Source: Eublepharis macularius (lineage: Eukaryota > Chordata > Lepidosauria > Squamata > Eublepharidae). From it: a DNA stretch of 64,000 bases. Made by a program: the position numbers and the translations under genes. Below, in pieces: positions 10,461-21,896 of the stretch (the first letter of the stretch is position 1; the number at the start of each line of letters is the position of its first letter). The notes under the pieces were generated by a model. The model did no database searches, was not told the DNA's origin, and saw only the letters and a list, made by a program, of their open reading frames with translations. Where the stretch lies: assembly GCF_028583425.1 (NCBI RefSeq), contig NC_072791.1, positions 11,117,868 to 11,181,867 of the forward strand, given 5' to 3'.

Positions 10461-11490
10461 AATCTACTTCTTTGTGGCACTGCCACGGTGCAAAAAGTTA
10501 ATTCAAAAGCACGGATCCTCATGGATCCTCTTGATTTTTACATGGGGCCACCCAAAATCCACCATACACTCCCAGATCACATCCATTGCCAGAAATGGAA
10601 TCCAAAAATTAAGCCATCCATTGCTTTGTGGCACCGCCACAGTGCAAAACATGATTCAATAGCACGGATCCTCATGGATCCTCCTGATTTTTCCATGGGG
10701 CCACCCAAAATCCACCATACACTCCCAGATCACGTCCATTGCCAGAAATGGAACTCAAAAATTTAGCCATCTATCCCTTTGTGGCACCGCCACGGCAGAA
10801 AAAGTTAATTCAAAAGCACGGATCTTCATGGATCCTCTTGATTTTTACATGGGGCCATCCAAAATGCACCATACACTCCCAGATCATGTCCATTGCCACA
10901 AATGGAACCAAAAATTTCAGCCATCCACTGCTTTGTGGCACTGCCACGGTGCAAAACATGAATCAAAAGCACAGATCCTCATGGATCCTCTTGATTTTTC
11001 CATGGGGCCTCCCAAAATCCACCATACAGTCCAAGATCATGTCCATTGCCACAAATGGAAGCAAAAAATCCAGCCATCCACAGCTTTCTGGTACCTCCAT
11101 GGGACAAAAACATGGTTCAAAAGCACAGATCCTCATGGATCTTCTTGATTTTTACATGGGGCCACCCAAAGTCCGCCATACAATCCGAGATCATGTCCAT
11201 TGCCAGAAATATTATAAAAAAAATCAGTCATACACCACTTCGTGGCATCGCCACGGAACAAAAACATGGTTCAAAAGCATGGATTCTCATGGATGCTCTT
11301 GATTTTTACATGGGGCGCCCCAAAATCCACCATACAATCCCATATAATGTCTCTTGCCACAAATGGAACCAAAAAAATCAGGCACCCACCACCACCACGG
11401 GTCAAAAACATGCTTAAAAACCACGGATCCTCATGGATCCTCTTGATTTTTACAGTGGGCCACCAAAAATCCACCATATAATCAATGTCA
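10461..11490 (+). repeat. ~154-bp tandem repeat array, forward orientation, part 2
   Basis: About seven further units identical in layout to part 1. The array ends near 11490, where the repeat gives way to a hAT-related segment. Confidence 0.93.
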
Positions 11491-12420
11491 TGTCAAACAA
11501 GATAGTGATGGTCAGACAGTCCTCTTGGCTGAACTGACTCTTCTCTATCCCTGTGTTGCTCTCCAAGAGCCATATACTGAGGGTGGCCTGCTACTCCACC
11601 AAACACTTGAGCATGGCATGGGTGAAGTTAAACATGTGCTAAGATCGTTGATCCGGTGATACTTCAGCATGCCTGCCAGGTCTGCTTTTGGAGCAGTTGG
11701 TGAGTAGCTTTCACACTACATGAGATGTATGATCTGCAGGCATCTCATGATGAGACACTGGAATTCACGAGTTGGAGAGTCTGGTCAAGGTTCCTCAGAA
11801 CAATCCAGACCCAGTGTGTCCTTCATTACAAGGTGACGTTTGTGGGCCACACAGTAAATATGCTTATAGCCCACTTGGTCTGCCACTGTCAGGATGATTT
11901 TGCCACCACTGGTCACCATGAATCCTGTGGTGACATTCTTACCCATTGAACTAATTGCCACCTTGATGGTGGCAGCAATGTTTTCTGCAATGTGCAATGC
12001 AGCATGGAGCAAAGCCTTGCAGTATCTGACCTAGTGCCCCTCCATCTCACCTTGCCTGATGCTGGTTAGGTGGGTAAGCACAGAAAAAAAATAGAGACAA
12101 TCCAGATCCAGAATTCAGGGATCCCAGAAAAATCAAATTCGCCAAATCTGGGAAACATTCTCTGATCCAGTTCAGACAGATCAGAGAAAATCTCAGTTAA
12201 TTTGGCAATTTTCCCCTATCTGGGGGGGCTATCCAAGGGGTGGGTGGGTGGCATTTCAAACAAACTTCACCAAATTTGCAGGGAACCTACTTCTGTCACC
12301 CAAGTTTAATACATTGGATTCATGTTTTATGGCTTTGGTGGTAACACAGAGTACTGGAGCCAGTATTTGTGGTGTGGTCTGCAGCCATGGGCCAGGGGCA
12401 TGATGAAGGATTTGATGGTG
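11491..12420 (-). pseudogene. Decayed hAT-type transposase fragment between inverted satellite arrays
   Basis: On the minus strand, 12012-11785 reads as ENIAATIKVAISSMGKNVTT, then GFMVTSGGKI and VGYKHIYCVAHKRHLVMKDT. The pattern 'VTDxGxNMxxAV...HIxCxAHxLHLVVKDxL' is typical of hAT (BED zinc-finger) transposases around the second catalytic region. The usual SDN or TDN acidic residue has become VTSGG here, and stops flank the fragment. The piece is a remnant, not an active gene. The rest of the interval is unassigned. Confidence 0.65.
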
Positions 12421-13570
12421 AGTTTTGGATGACCCCTGTAAAAATCTAGGGTATCCACGAGAATTCATGCCTAGGAACCAAGTTTGGAAGGGATCATATG
12501 GTGACTTTAAGGTGACCGTAAGTACAAATACACAAGATCCATGGGGATCCATGCTTTCCAACCAAGTTTTTGCACCATGGCGCTGTGGCAAAAAAGTGGG
12601 TCAGTGATTTTTGTGGTTCAACCTGTGGCTATAAACATAATATGTATTGAATGGTGAATTTTTGCTGACTCCATATAAATATCCACAAAATTCATGAGGC
12701 TCACTGCTTTCAAACCATGTTTTTGTGGCATGGTAGCGCCACAAAGTGGTGAATGGATGATGTTTGTGGTTTAGTCTGAGTCTACAGGCATGATATGGTA
12801 TTGTATGCTCAATTTTGGGTGATCCAGTGTAAAATTCAGAGGATCCATGGCTGGGAACCACCTTTTGCAGTGTGGTGGTGCCCTCAAATAGGGAGTGGGA
12901 GATTTTTGTGGTTCAGTTTGTGGGTATGGATATGGTATTAGATTGTATGGTGAGTTTGGGGGATCTCATGTAAAAATCCAGAGGCTCCATGAGGATCCAT
13001 CCTTTCCAACCACGTTTTTGCAATGTGGCACAGCCAAAAAGTAATGGGTGAGTACTTCTGGGGTTCAGTCTGTGGCTCTGAACATGTTATGTGATTGGGT
13101 GACCCCATATAAAAATCCACAATATCCACGAGGATACATGCATTCCGATGTGGGATTTGAGGCACAATGGTGCGATCAAGAGGTGGATGGATTATTTTTG
13201 AGGTTCAGTCTGCGGCTACGGACATGTTTTGGGATTGCATGCTGAGTTTTGGGTGAGCTCGTATAAAAAGGCATAGGATGCATAAGGATCTGTGCTTTTG
13301 GAACAGGTTTTTGCGCCATAGCGGTGCCACGAAGCAATGGGTGTCTGATTCTTTTGTGCCATTTGTGGCCATGGACATGATCTGGGATTGTATGGTGGAT
13401 TGTGGGTGGCCCCATGTAAAAATCAAGAAGATCCATGAGGATCCATAGGTTTTATGTTTTTGCACCGCGGCGGTGCTACAAAGCTGTGGGTGGCTGAATT
13501 TTGGTCCCATTTGGGCATTAGACATGATCTGGGATTGTATGGTAGATCTTGAATGACTCCATGTAAAAAC
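12421..13570 (-). repeat. ~154-bp tandem repeat array, inverted orientation
   Basis: The reverse complement of the forward unit recurs seven to eight times in diverged form: 'catgtaaaaatcaagaagatc', 'catgaggatccat', 'gtttttgcaccgcgg' and 'gtggccatggacatgatctggg'. Orientation flips relative to 7380-11490. The right end is near 13570. Confidence 0.88.
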
Positions 13571-13589
13571 CAAGGGAACTGTAAAAACT

Positions 13590-13900
13590 AGAGTTCATAT
13601 TGCAAATTACAACGGTGAACGGTGCACCAGAGAATTTCATACGGAAATCAGCTTATACTTTATAGATAATAGTGAAACTTTCAACTGTGTTACTCATGAA
13701 AAACTATGGATGGTGTTAAAAAGGAAAAGGGTATATGCAACCAGTACTCCACACAAGAGAGTACTGTTAGGACAGAACATGGTGAAACAGAATGACTTCC
13801 AATTGGGAAAGGGGTCAGACAAGGGTGTATATAAAATCTCCCTAATCTGTACAACCTATATGCAAAAGATACCATAAGAAAAACTGGATTATTACCAAAG
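13590..13900 (+). pseudogene. RTE-BovB reverse transcriptase fragment
   Basis: Interrupted translation contains TCVTHEKLWMVLKRKRVYAT, VRTEHGETE-like codons and FQLGKGSDKG. This matches the BovB pattern 'AFDCVDHEKLWMVLKxMGV...FQIGKGVRQGCILSP', with the frame broken. It is an old retrotransposon remnant. Confidence 0.7.
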
Positions 13901-14283
13901 GTTGAATTTTCTGTTTCAAAAGCTACTAATCCGTATAGACGAAAGATAGGGAATTTCTATGACCCCTATTCTAAAAGACCTATGTATGAGCATTTAATGG
14001 AATTGACCTTTCGCAAAGAAGAGGAAAGCTTTTTCTTGTAAGCAAATTCCTTCTAACACAGTTTCAAACACGGTAGTTAAGTAAAGTTAGAAAGCCCTAT
14101 TGCAAGGACAGTATCTCTCGTTTTGACTTTGTATTCAAGAATTTACCTTGGATAAGTGCTGTAATGATTTCAAATAAATGTGTGCATGTATCTTCAAATG
14201 CTTGGTGTGAGATAGGTGAAGAGTGGGGGTGAAAGAGAGGGATATGATTGATTGATGACTGAGCATGTTTGTGGAAGATCATT
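13901..14283. other. Unassigned A+T-rich sequence
   Basis: No gene and no firmly recognised repeat. Confidence 0.4.
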
Positions 14284-14540
14284 CAGTCAGGGAAAGAGAG
14301 GCTAGCTGCGTGCTGCCTGAGCAGGTTTAATATTTCTGTGAATAATAGTTAAAAGAAAGCATGTCTGTAAGAGAAATACTGAGCCAGAGAAAGAGGCTAA
14401 CTGTGTGCTGCCTGAGTAACTTTAACCACGTCTGTGAGAGAACTATTGAGTCAGAGAAAGAGGCTAACTGTGTGCTGCCTGAGTAGCTAAGCAAATCTGT
14501 GAGAGAAATATTGAGTCAGAGAAAGAGGCTGTGTGTGAAG
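14284..14540 (+). repeat. ~65-bp minisatellite, about four copies
   Basis: 'gagaaagaggctaactgtgtgctgcctgagtag' recurs with 'ctgtgagagaaatattgagtcag' between copies. Edges are degenerate. Confidence 0.85.
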
Positions 14541-14689
14541 CCTTAGAAGAGATCTGTGTGAATGAGTTTAAATGAAGTAACTTTAAGAACCAAGATCTAC
14601 TTTATGACACTGATACGCTTCTTGAAAAAATAAGAGTTTATTTTGTTTTTATTATATCCCAGAGTAGCTGTCATTGCTATATCCCATTC

Positions 14690-15145
14690 CTATCCTCAGG
14701 GCCCCATAGAACCACGAAGGAGCCTGACGCTTAGGCATGTTACCAAAGGGAAAATTTTAATAAAGAATCACCCTCTGCAGGCCCAATTTGGCCCGAAATG
14801 GGCCTGTTGTGGGGCACGGGGGTACGCCACACTGCCCAGGAGTGTGCCTGCATCGCCAGGGGGTGCCCCTGGGGGCGTTCCCACCCCCCACTAGCCAGGT
14901 AAGGGTGGAGCAGCGGATCCCCTGCCCCTGGCAGGGAAATGGCAAGCCTACTTTGGGGTCAGGAAGGAATTTTCCTCTGGACCAATTCGCTGGAGATCCT
15001 GGAGATTTTTTGCCTTCCTCTGGGCATAGAGTAGGAGTCACTGAGGGAGGTGAGCGGGGGGAGATAGCTGTGAATTAATTTCCTGTGTTGTGCAGAGGTT
15101 GGACTAGATGACCCTTGGGTTCCCTTCCAGCTCTGTGTTTCTAAC
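14690..15145 (+). mobile_element. CR1 LINE 3' untranslated end
   Basis: Contains 'gtcaggaaggaattttcctc', 'gcagaggttggactagatga' and 'cttccagctctgtgtttct', the conserved 3' end of chicken-repeat-1 type LINEs. The upstream part is a separate GC-rich short repeat. Confidence 0.8.
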
Positions 15146-15279
15146 CAAACCCAAACCTCATGCAAAGTTGAAGTCTGAAATTCCAAATAAAATCTTTTGA
15201 CTAAAGAACATAGAAATACCAGATATGCTGTGTAAAAAGAGAAACTAGCATGCCATGAAAATTCCTGGCTATTACAAAT

Positions 15280-15285
15280 TTTATT
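15280..15285 (-). terminator. Polyadenylation signal of the KCNK16-like gene
   Basis: AATAAA on the minus strand about 25 bases past the stop codon, which would give a very short 3' untranslated region. A longer alternative cannot be excluded. Confidence 0.5.
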
Positions 15286-15309
15286 TGAAATTACATATTA
15301 TTTAACATT

Positions 15310-15665
15310 TTAACCATCAACTTGGTCAGTTTTCAGGAAACCACCACAACGTCCCAAGGATGTTAGTTTTTTTAAAAAGACACAATCCTCTTGCTGCTGT
15401 AACTGATTTTCCTGTCCATCTTCACAGGGGTGTAATGATAAACCATCCTCAAGAGGAAACTGAGTAGGGGGGCATCTTTTTGACTTCCTATTTTTTCTTG
15501 TCTCTGTCTTGACTGGAATAAATTCTTCTATTGGCTTTGTATCTGAGTCTTCCAGTAAATTTGTCAGTAAATTAAACAGCAAAGCTATCCATGCAAGTCC
15601 AAAAATAATCCAGATAGCGACCAAAATTCGGTAATAGGGAAAATATCTCTTGTTATGCTGTCTCC
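15310..15665 (-). CDS. KCNK16: KCNK16-like exon 5 (TM4 and cytoplasmic tail, stop)
   Basis: The acceptor is 'tctgtgcttccag' and the stop TAA is at 15312-15310. The first two bases complete Gly214. Then come RQHNKRYFPYYRILVAIWII and FGLAWIALLFNLLTNLLE (fourth membrane segment, about residues 228-250), followed by a 70-residue polar tail with a basic patch (RKNRKSKR). Arg226 just before TM4 sits where TASK-2 and TALK-1 carry the arginine that senses external alkaline pH; TALK-2 has Lys there. Retention of Arg supports KCNK16 or KCNK5 rather than KCNK17. The tail is not recognisably conserved. Confidence 0.93.
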
Positions 15666-16412
15666 CTGGAAGCACAGAGAAAAGAAGCATTGTGTGATGG
15701 GAGGCAAGGGAATGGATTTGGAAAAAAGACAGTTCAGGTTACCTGAACGTCCCTGCATAATGGGGCAGAAGTGTGTGACCAGATGAGATAGCAAAAACAC
15801 ACAGCAGAATGGCTTTGTGCTATGAAGTCCCCCTTTTAAATGTAACTTTAGCAGGTGAAGTATAGTAGTTAGATCTGGGATCCCCAATATAGTATCCATG
15901 GGCACCATAGCACCCACTGACACCTTTCCTGGCACTCACTACGTTTTTTAAAGTGGGTGAGGATAGGTGGGACACGTGCCCAGTGGGGCTTCTGATTGAC
16001 TACTGGACATCTGATTGGCTGGGCAGATTAAAATAAAATTGTTTCAGTGGCAGCTGCCACTTGGTCCAGTGTGTTTTTAAAAATCACCTCCCCTTTCTCC
16101 TCTGCATTTGGTCTTATTCAGTGTGTGTCTCCATCTCCTGTGGCAGCCATTTTATGGTTGTGCCCTAGAGTTGCCAAGTCCCTATGCCCTCCGCTGGCGC
16201 GGGGGGTGGGGGAGCCCAGTAGGATCTTCTTTGTGTTGTGCATACAAAGTGCACCCTCCTGGTATCAGCACAAAGACATCCCTTCTGGTTGTGACATTTT
16301 GCCAGCAGTGGACATGCTCCTGTGCATTGTGTGGGGCAAGTTGAGCCAGTTTGGGTCCAGAATTGGTCCCTGTGAACGGCAGGCGTATGCCCACTGTCTG
16401 CCTGATGATGTC

Positions 16413-16917
16413 CAGGGCCGTATTAACCCATGGCCAGGCCCCTAGGCTTTCAGGTTTTTCGGCCCCCCTCCTGCACTTCAATCTTTCTCCCCAGTACAGC
16501 TGACAGCCTGACCCTGGTATGGTAGGTTATAGACTGCAGTATATAGCCCTGTATCCATTTTGAGGGTCTCCTGAAGAATTCTATTCACAATTTTAAAAAT
16601 ATTTTTTTGCACAAGTAGGACTCTTCAGGAAAGCATGTTTTGGGGGTAGAATTGTTCAATATTGCAATATTTTGAAGTGAATAATTTTTATTTTTTAAAA
16701 ATATATAATTTATGGATAATTGTTTTAATATAAGAAACAATTGGTTTAACTTCAATAAGGAAGCAGTTAATTATCTTATTAACAGAAATTGTATAAGAGA
16801 ATCAATTAATTGTAATTTATGTGGGAGTGTGCCTCAGGAAAAAAAATTGATGGGCCCCTCATCCCTATGGGGCCCCTAGGCTTTGGCCTAGTCAGCCTTA
16901 TGAATATTATGGCCCTG
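16413..16917. mobile_element. hAT-type MITE with CAGGGCC termini
   Basis: Ends are CAGGGCCGTATTAA and TTATGGCCCTG in inverted orientation. Flanks are ATGATGTC (16405-16412) and ATGACGTC (16918-16925), an 8-bp target duplication with one mismatch. 505 bp, with an A+T-rich interior and no transposase. It lies within another repeat inside intron 4. Confidence 0.8.
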
Positions 16918-17154
16918 ATGACGTCACTTGAGGAAGTGATGTTGTGCCCTGCTGGGTGCGCGCCCATTGTGCGTTTGCCCGAGTTGCCTGCCGGTGGTGA
17001 GCGATTGCAGGTCAGTTTGCCTGACGATTGTCAGGCAATGGGACAAACCCTCAAGAAATTGCCCACCACTAGCGGGCAACTGGGAACCCTATTGTTCCCA
17101 CCCTCGTGTCAGAATTTCAAACGTGGCCACAGGCTCAAAAAGTTTGGGGAGCCC

Positions 17155-17340
17155 TAGATTAGAGTGTTAGACTAGGACCTTGGGGACCCAAGCTTGAATC
17201 CACCCTTGTCATGAAGATTACTGGGTGGTTTAGGGTCAATCATTCTCTCTTTCAGCCTAACGTAACACATGGGATGGTTGTGAGGTTAACGTGGAGGGAG
17301 GGTGAACCATGTATGCCACCCTGAGCTCTGGAAACTACTT
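17155..17340 (+). repeat. Old tRNA-type SINE
   Basis: 'aagcttgaatccaccc', 'gggtcaatcattctctcttt' and 'gtatgccaccctgagctctgg' follow the layout of the Sauria-type SINE body. Diverged. Confidence 0.5.
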
Positions 17341-17658
17341 ATAACTTGGAAAATATCATTCGGGTGAACAGCATATATCTTCCCCTTCCACTAAAGAAGT
17401 CCAATAATCTTCTCTTTTATATGACAAAATAAGTTACAAGGATGCAATAGCTCCAAAAGTACATATTACTTTAAATCTACATTAGCATTTGGGGGATTTT
17501 GTAGCACAAAGTCTGTCTGAGCAAATAGAGGCCCTTTTCACACTACATACCTGCTTCCAGAACATTGCGAAATGCAGTGCAAAAAACGCAGAAGATGGCG
17601 TCTTCTCGTGCCAAAAATACATACAGTTCTGTTGGGAAACTGTTGCAGGAAGACTTAC

Positions 17659-17827
17659 CTATTATATAATCTCCAAAACCAATTGTGCTGAGGGTAATAA
17701 ATGCAAAATAAATTGCTTCACTGTAGGTCCAGTCCTCCATCACTTGGAAAATGAGTGACGGCACACAGAGGAAAACTAGAATTCCCATCACCAGGAAGAA
17801 CAGAAGAGTCAAAACTCTTGTCGTTTT
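17659..17827 (-). CDS. KCNK16: KCNK16-like exon 4 (TM3 and second pore)
   Basis: 169 bp, residues 158-213 plus one base of Gly214. The acceptor is 'tttttctttccag' and the donor GTAAGT. Residues TTRVLTLLFFLVMGILVFLC form the third membrane segment. EDWTYSEAIYFAFITLSTIG then leads into the second selectivity filter GFGD (207-210). In human TALK-1 the equivalent stretch is W-S-F-S-E-G-F-Y-F-A-F-I-T-L-S-T-I-G-F-G-D. This exon is the most conserved part of the gene, and its second-pore Phe (GFGD rather than GYGD) is standard for the family. Confidence 0.95.
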
Positions 17828-18469
17828 CTGGAAAGAAAAACAAATGGCAGATCTGGCACCTTTGAACTGCCCGAGTCATCCTTTCGGCCTTACCCATAGA
17901 CACCAGCCATATATGTTTCTAAAACGATCTGTACCCCTCTGTATTTGGGTACATTCTAGATATTGGGCTTTATACTCTAGTGCTGCAGAAATAGCAGAAT
18001 TTAGCATCTTGGGAATCTCTTGATTTCGTTCTACAGAAGGAGGTTTCTAGCTTTTGTTGTGGAAAATTGGATCATGAGGGCATTGTGTTGGAAAATTTTA
18101 GGAAAACAAGACAACATCATGGCATGTTGAGCCCCATTGTTCAGGAGACGACATTTCTCTCTTCCTTGGCTTGAATCTAGTTCTCTACCATGTGTCCCTT
18201 CTTATCCTTAATTCCATGCCTCATTCATAGCTATTAATACCAATGCTACGAGGCAACTTGGACACACTGTGGCTTCTATGCACTCTTTAGTGGCCCTCCA
18301 GGACAACTGGTTGTCCATAGTATAAGGCAGAAAGCTGGACTAAGTAGACTGCTAGTCTGATCCAACAGGGCTCTCCTTACGTTCTTTGCTCTCTATGGAC
18401 TGGTTCTAAACTCAGAGTGATTTGAAAATGTTGCAAGTAGAATATAAAAAGGAAAGGGTCTTTTTAGTG

Positions 18470-18780
18470 GTGGCACCTCACCTTTGGCATACCGCCCCCT
18501 CCACCGCCTTGAGGCCTTCCTTGTGCCTTTATTACTGGTCTTCACGCACCATTCCAAAACCTCACACTTTTAAGTGAGGGGTTCCATTATTTTTAGCTGT
18601 TTTATGGCCTGTTTTGAGTCTGAAGGCTGTTTTGGGGGTATCAGTTTGACACTGCTGAATGTTATGCTGTTCTTATGCCTTTGGTTTGTTTTTATTTGTT
18701 ATTTTAATATTGATAATTCAAGTTGCTGTTTTAATGATTTTATTGTATTGTTTTTACTTCTTAAGGTGAACCGAGGATGC
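18470..18780 (+). mobile_element. L2-type LINE 3' end
   Basis: 'accgccccctccaccgccttg' followed by T-rich 'gttttaatgattttattgta' has the composition and wording of the L2-like 3' ends at 57.2-57.7 kb and 63.4-64.0 kb. Moderate similarity only. Confidence 0.5.
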
Positions 18781-19499
18781 CTTATAATTTTGATGAATTG
18801 GCATGCTGTGCTATTGTGGGGAGCTATGGCAGTATTTGCTGGCCTGAACCAGGCTCACTTCAGAGGTATGTTTCAGACAAGGTATACATATTCCCATTTC
18901 AAATTAGGAATTTTTATTCCCTTCTTCGGAAAGCAGCCTTCCAAATTTCACTGATCCTTTGGAAGGATTTCTGGTTTTGTTCAGAGTGAAATGATACCCA
19001 CTCTGCTGACAAATTCATATGTAATTGTACTGATACACACACCTACCTGTCCATTCAAATTACAGTCTGATATAAAGCAACACAATCCAATAAAAAAAAT
19101 CCAATATAAAACAGCACATTTCATGAATTTGGAAGGATTCACAATTCATTTTCTTCCAAGATCATATGGGAAATGGCTCCCAGGTTGTTTTTTAAATGAA
19201 GTCAAATAATCAAGTTAGGATATTTCCTGCCCCCCTAAGAATCTTGGAATTTTTCTCCATTGATCTTTACTTTCTTTGTCTTCTTATCTTGTTTAGTGAT
19301 GGAGAAAGAATTTTAAGTTTTTAAAATAATTTTCCTCTTCTAGAAGCAGATACATATATATATATTAGTATTTCTTGATAAATTGGATCTTATTCAGATG
19401 TTGCTTCTGTTGTGGCTGACGGAATGAAACAAATCCAGCTGTTTACATTCACCCTCTAGGCTCCTCCATCCCACCATCTCTCTGTCCATATGTTTTGTG

Positions 19500-19690
19500 T
19501 GTAATAGTCCCCACTCTTCCATCGGGGCTGGCTGAGTGCCCTTGGGCTGAGTGACCTTGGGCCAGTCACATGCTCTCAACCTAATCAATATCACAGGGGT
19601 TTTGAGAGGATAAAATGGAGGCGAGTAGACCAGCGTAAGCCACTTTGGCTCCCCATCAGGGAAAGAGATGAGGTACAAATGAAGTAAATA
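19500..19690 (+). repeat. tRNA-type SINE, 3' half
   Basis: 'gagtgaccttgggccagtca', 'ctctcaacctaat' and 'gtaagccactttggctcccc' are the standard SINE body and tail. It ends in 'aaatgaagtaaataaataa'. Confidence 0.75.
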
Positions 19691-19798
19691 AATAAGTTAA
19701 CCAAACTGGGTCCAGTTGGGTATCGTGATTAAAAGTGGCAGTACTCTAATCTAGAGAAGTGATTAGTAGTAGTAGTAGTAGTAGTAAAATGACAAGAC

Positions 19799-20012
19799 TA
19801 AGGCTATCGTACTTTGGTCTCTGGAGAACTCAATAATGCTAGGAAAAGTGGAAGGCAGCAGGAAAAGAGGAAGACCTAAAACGAGATGGCTGGACTCAAT
19901 AAAAGAAACCACGTCCTCCAGTTTGCAGGATCTGAGCAAGTCTGTTAAAGACAGGACGTTTTGGAGGTCTTTCATTCATAGGGTCGCCATAGGTTGGAGA
20001 TGACTTGATGGC
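19799..20012 (+). mobile_element. RTE-BovB LINE 3' end
   Basis: Translation around GRPKTRWLDSIKETT and WRSFIHRVA matches the last residues of BovB ORF2 (the ruminant element has RxRMRWLDGI...WRAAVHGVAKS). The copy ends 'gagatgacttgatggcacat'. Several codons are damaged. Confidence 0.75.
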
Positions 20013-20043
20013 ACATAACACAGAATACAGTAGTAGTACATGA

Positions 20044-20190
20044 GGAGGGGCTATAGCTCAGTGAAAGGACCAGGCAGTAGGTGATGTGAAAGACCTACCT
20101 GAGTCTCTGGAGAGCTACAGCCAGTCGGAGTCCTCCTGACCTTCATGGACCAATGGTCTCATTCAGTTTAAGGCAGTTAGTTTCATGCGT
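20044..20190 (+). repeat. tRNA-derived SINE with intact-looking Pol III box A
   Basis: 'ggggctatagctcagtg' is a tRNA-like head. 'gaccttcatggaccaatgg' and 'attcagtttaaggcag' form the tail also seen at 37.70 kb, 56.4 kb and 61.7 kb. Confidence 0.75.
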
Positions 20191-20376
20191 GTTCACGGAA
20201 ATGTTGGTTCTGGGATGTTACGTAATATTTCGGGCAAGTCCACAAATGCAAAAAAGATAGGGGTGGTAAGGGAAGTCAGTTGTCTGTGGCTTCACTGAGT
20301 AGTGGCGCTAACCTTGCAGCTAGTAAAGAAACTTGCATTTAAAATAATTCCGGGGTAAATTAGCAAAGTGCCTTAC

Positions 20377-20543
20377 CTTCTTCACACCCTTTGTATACAG
20401 GCATTTAGCAAGCCTTTCACAAAGCAGCGAGAGAATCTTGCCGATGTGGTGCAAGAACACAATGTTCAAGGGGATTCCAAAGCCAGCAAAAACAACGCAA
20501 AAGAGCTGGCCACCTGCTGTTTTGGGAGAGAGGTTGCCGTAGC
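20377..20543 (-). CDS. KCNK16: KCNK16-like exon 3 (first filter, TM2)
   Basis: 167 bp; it starts with the last two bases of Gly102 and ends in phase 0. The acceptor is 'ttttccccccaacag' and the donor GTAAGG. The exon opens with GYGN, the end of the first selectivity filter, then LSPKTAGGQLFCVVFAGFG and IPLNIVFLHHIGKILSLLCE (second membrane segment) and a basic loop (KCLYTKGVKK). The IPLN[VI]xFLxH[LI]G wording is closer to human KCNK16 than to KCNK17 or KCNK5. Confidence 0.95.
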
Positions 20544-21366
20544 CTGTTGGGGGGAAAAACCACAAAGGGTTGGATAAAGCAACTTGGATTTATCGTTATT
20601 CTAAGGAAGCTGCAGAGTAGGGTGCTAAAATAAGAGAGGCCTGGTTTGGACGTTTAGTTGTCTGGAAGCTTCCTAATTCACTTTCCTCCTCCTTGGACTG
20701 GCCAAATCTTCTATCTCCTGGTTGTTAATCTAGTTAAATTTATGTGTGAAGGGCCACATTCTCACATTCATGCCATCAGGATTTTCTCATACTGGAGGGT
20801 TTCCCAGATGAAACAAATTCTCACACTTCCCACCCACCCGATAAGTGATACATTCCACATAGTTTAAAGGCTAGACTGTGTAGTTTTCGGCTTGAATTCA
20901 TGCAGACTTAGAAGGCACTGCAGAATAAAAATGTTATCTACTATTCCAAATGCACCAATGTACAGAGCCAAGAAAGATAGCCTGGGCTATGTCACATGCC
21001 AAATGGAACTGTTTCTCGCACATGAGAACAGGACAAGCCCTATTCTTGGGTATTATGCACTGTATGTTGTGGCACTTGTTCAAGATTGCTTTGTGCAGAT
21101 TAATGACTCCTTAATATATTTTAATCCACCTTTTATACTCGCTTATTAGAAAAATTCCACTGTAACAAAGAAGTGAATTTTTCTTTGTGGTCAGAGAAGA
21201 GATGTGGTCTGTGTAAGCAACTGTGGTTTTGTGTGTCGGTACTCTGGACCTGTATCACATATTGGTCAGTGTTGGATGTGGATGGGAGAAACCTGAGTTC
21301 AGAACCCGGTCTAGCCACAATATGCACTGGGTGAACATGAACTTGTTAGAATCCCACAGCCTAACT

Positions 21367-21685
21367 GGGTCGCGCTACACGTGACGGATGACACTTGCCT
21401 GGCAAGTGAACAGACTCAGGGCCAAGCTACAAGTGACGAATGACACTTGAACGGCAAGTGTATTTCTCCCTGTCCACTTGCGCTCCACTCAATCCACTTG
21501 CCGTTCAAGTGTCATTCGTCACTTGTAGCTTGGCCCACACGTGTATCCCTCCCTGTTCACTTGCCATTCACTTGCTCTCCGCTTGATCAAATGGAGCGCA
21601 AGTGAATGGCAAGTGAACAGGGAGGAATACACGTGAGTCTGTTCACTTGCCAGGCAAGTGTCATTCGTCACTTGTAGTGTGACCC
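21367..21685. mobile_element. Palindromic MITE containing a second MITE of the same family
   Basis: Outer ends are 'gggtcgcgctacacgtgacg' and the inverted 'gtcacttgtagtgtgaccc'. The inner copy (about 21421-21537) has ends 'gggccaagctacaagtgacg' and its inverse 'tcacttgtagcttggccc'. Each is a hairpin, and the inner one interrupts the outer arm at 'gaacagactca'. Confidence 0.85.
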
Positions 21686-21896
21686 TCACTTCAAAGAGTC
21701 TGTGTGATGATAAATAGGAAACTTCCATGTCTAGCTCTCTAAACTTTTTGGAGAAATTGTGAAATGTAAATGGAATTGCTAATATTAACACAACGCACCC
21801 TTAACCCACCCTGAAATCATTTTAATCTGAAGTCTAGGGAAGATAACAGTAAGAAACTGTAACAAACCAAAGGCAAATGCCAAGTGCAATAGATCA

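Larger units (their letters stand above)
15666..17658 (-). other. KCNK16-like intron 4
   Basis: Filled mainly with repeats: a MITE-like unit split between about 15880-16160 and 17095-17155 ('ccacaggctcaaaaagtttg' end), the hAT MITE at 16413-16917, and a SINE remnant at 17155-17340. Confidence 0.7.
17828..20376 (-). other. KCNK16-like intron 3
   Basis: Contains LINE and SINE pieces listed separately (18470-18780, 19500-19690, 19799-20012, 20044-20190), an (AGT)n microsatellite at 19767-19786, and otherwise unassigned sequence. Confidence 0.7.

Noticed and set aside
7380..13570. CRISPR-like repeat/spacer array
   Set aside because: The ~154-bp units are contiguous with no unique spacers, and the context is a vertebrate genome.
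20044..20110. tRNA gene candidate ('ggggctatagctcagtg')
   Set aside because: Box A is fine, but the sequence does not fold as a tRNA and continues into a SINE tail shared by other copies.
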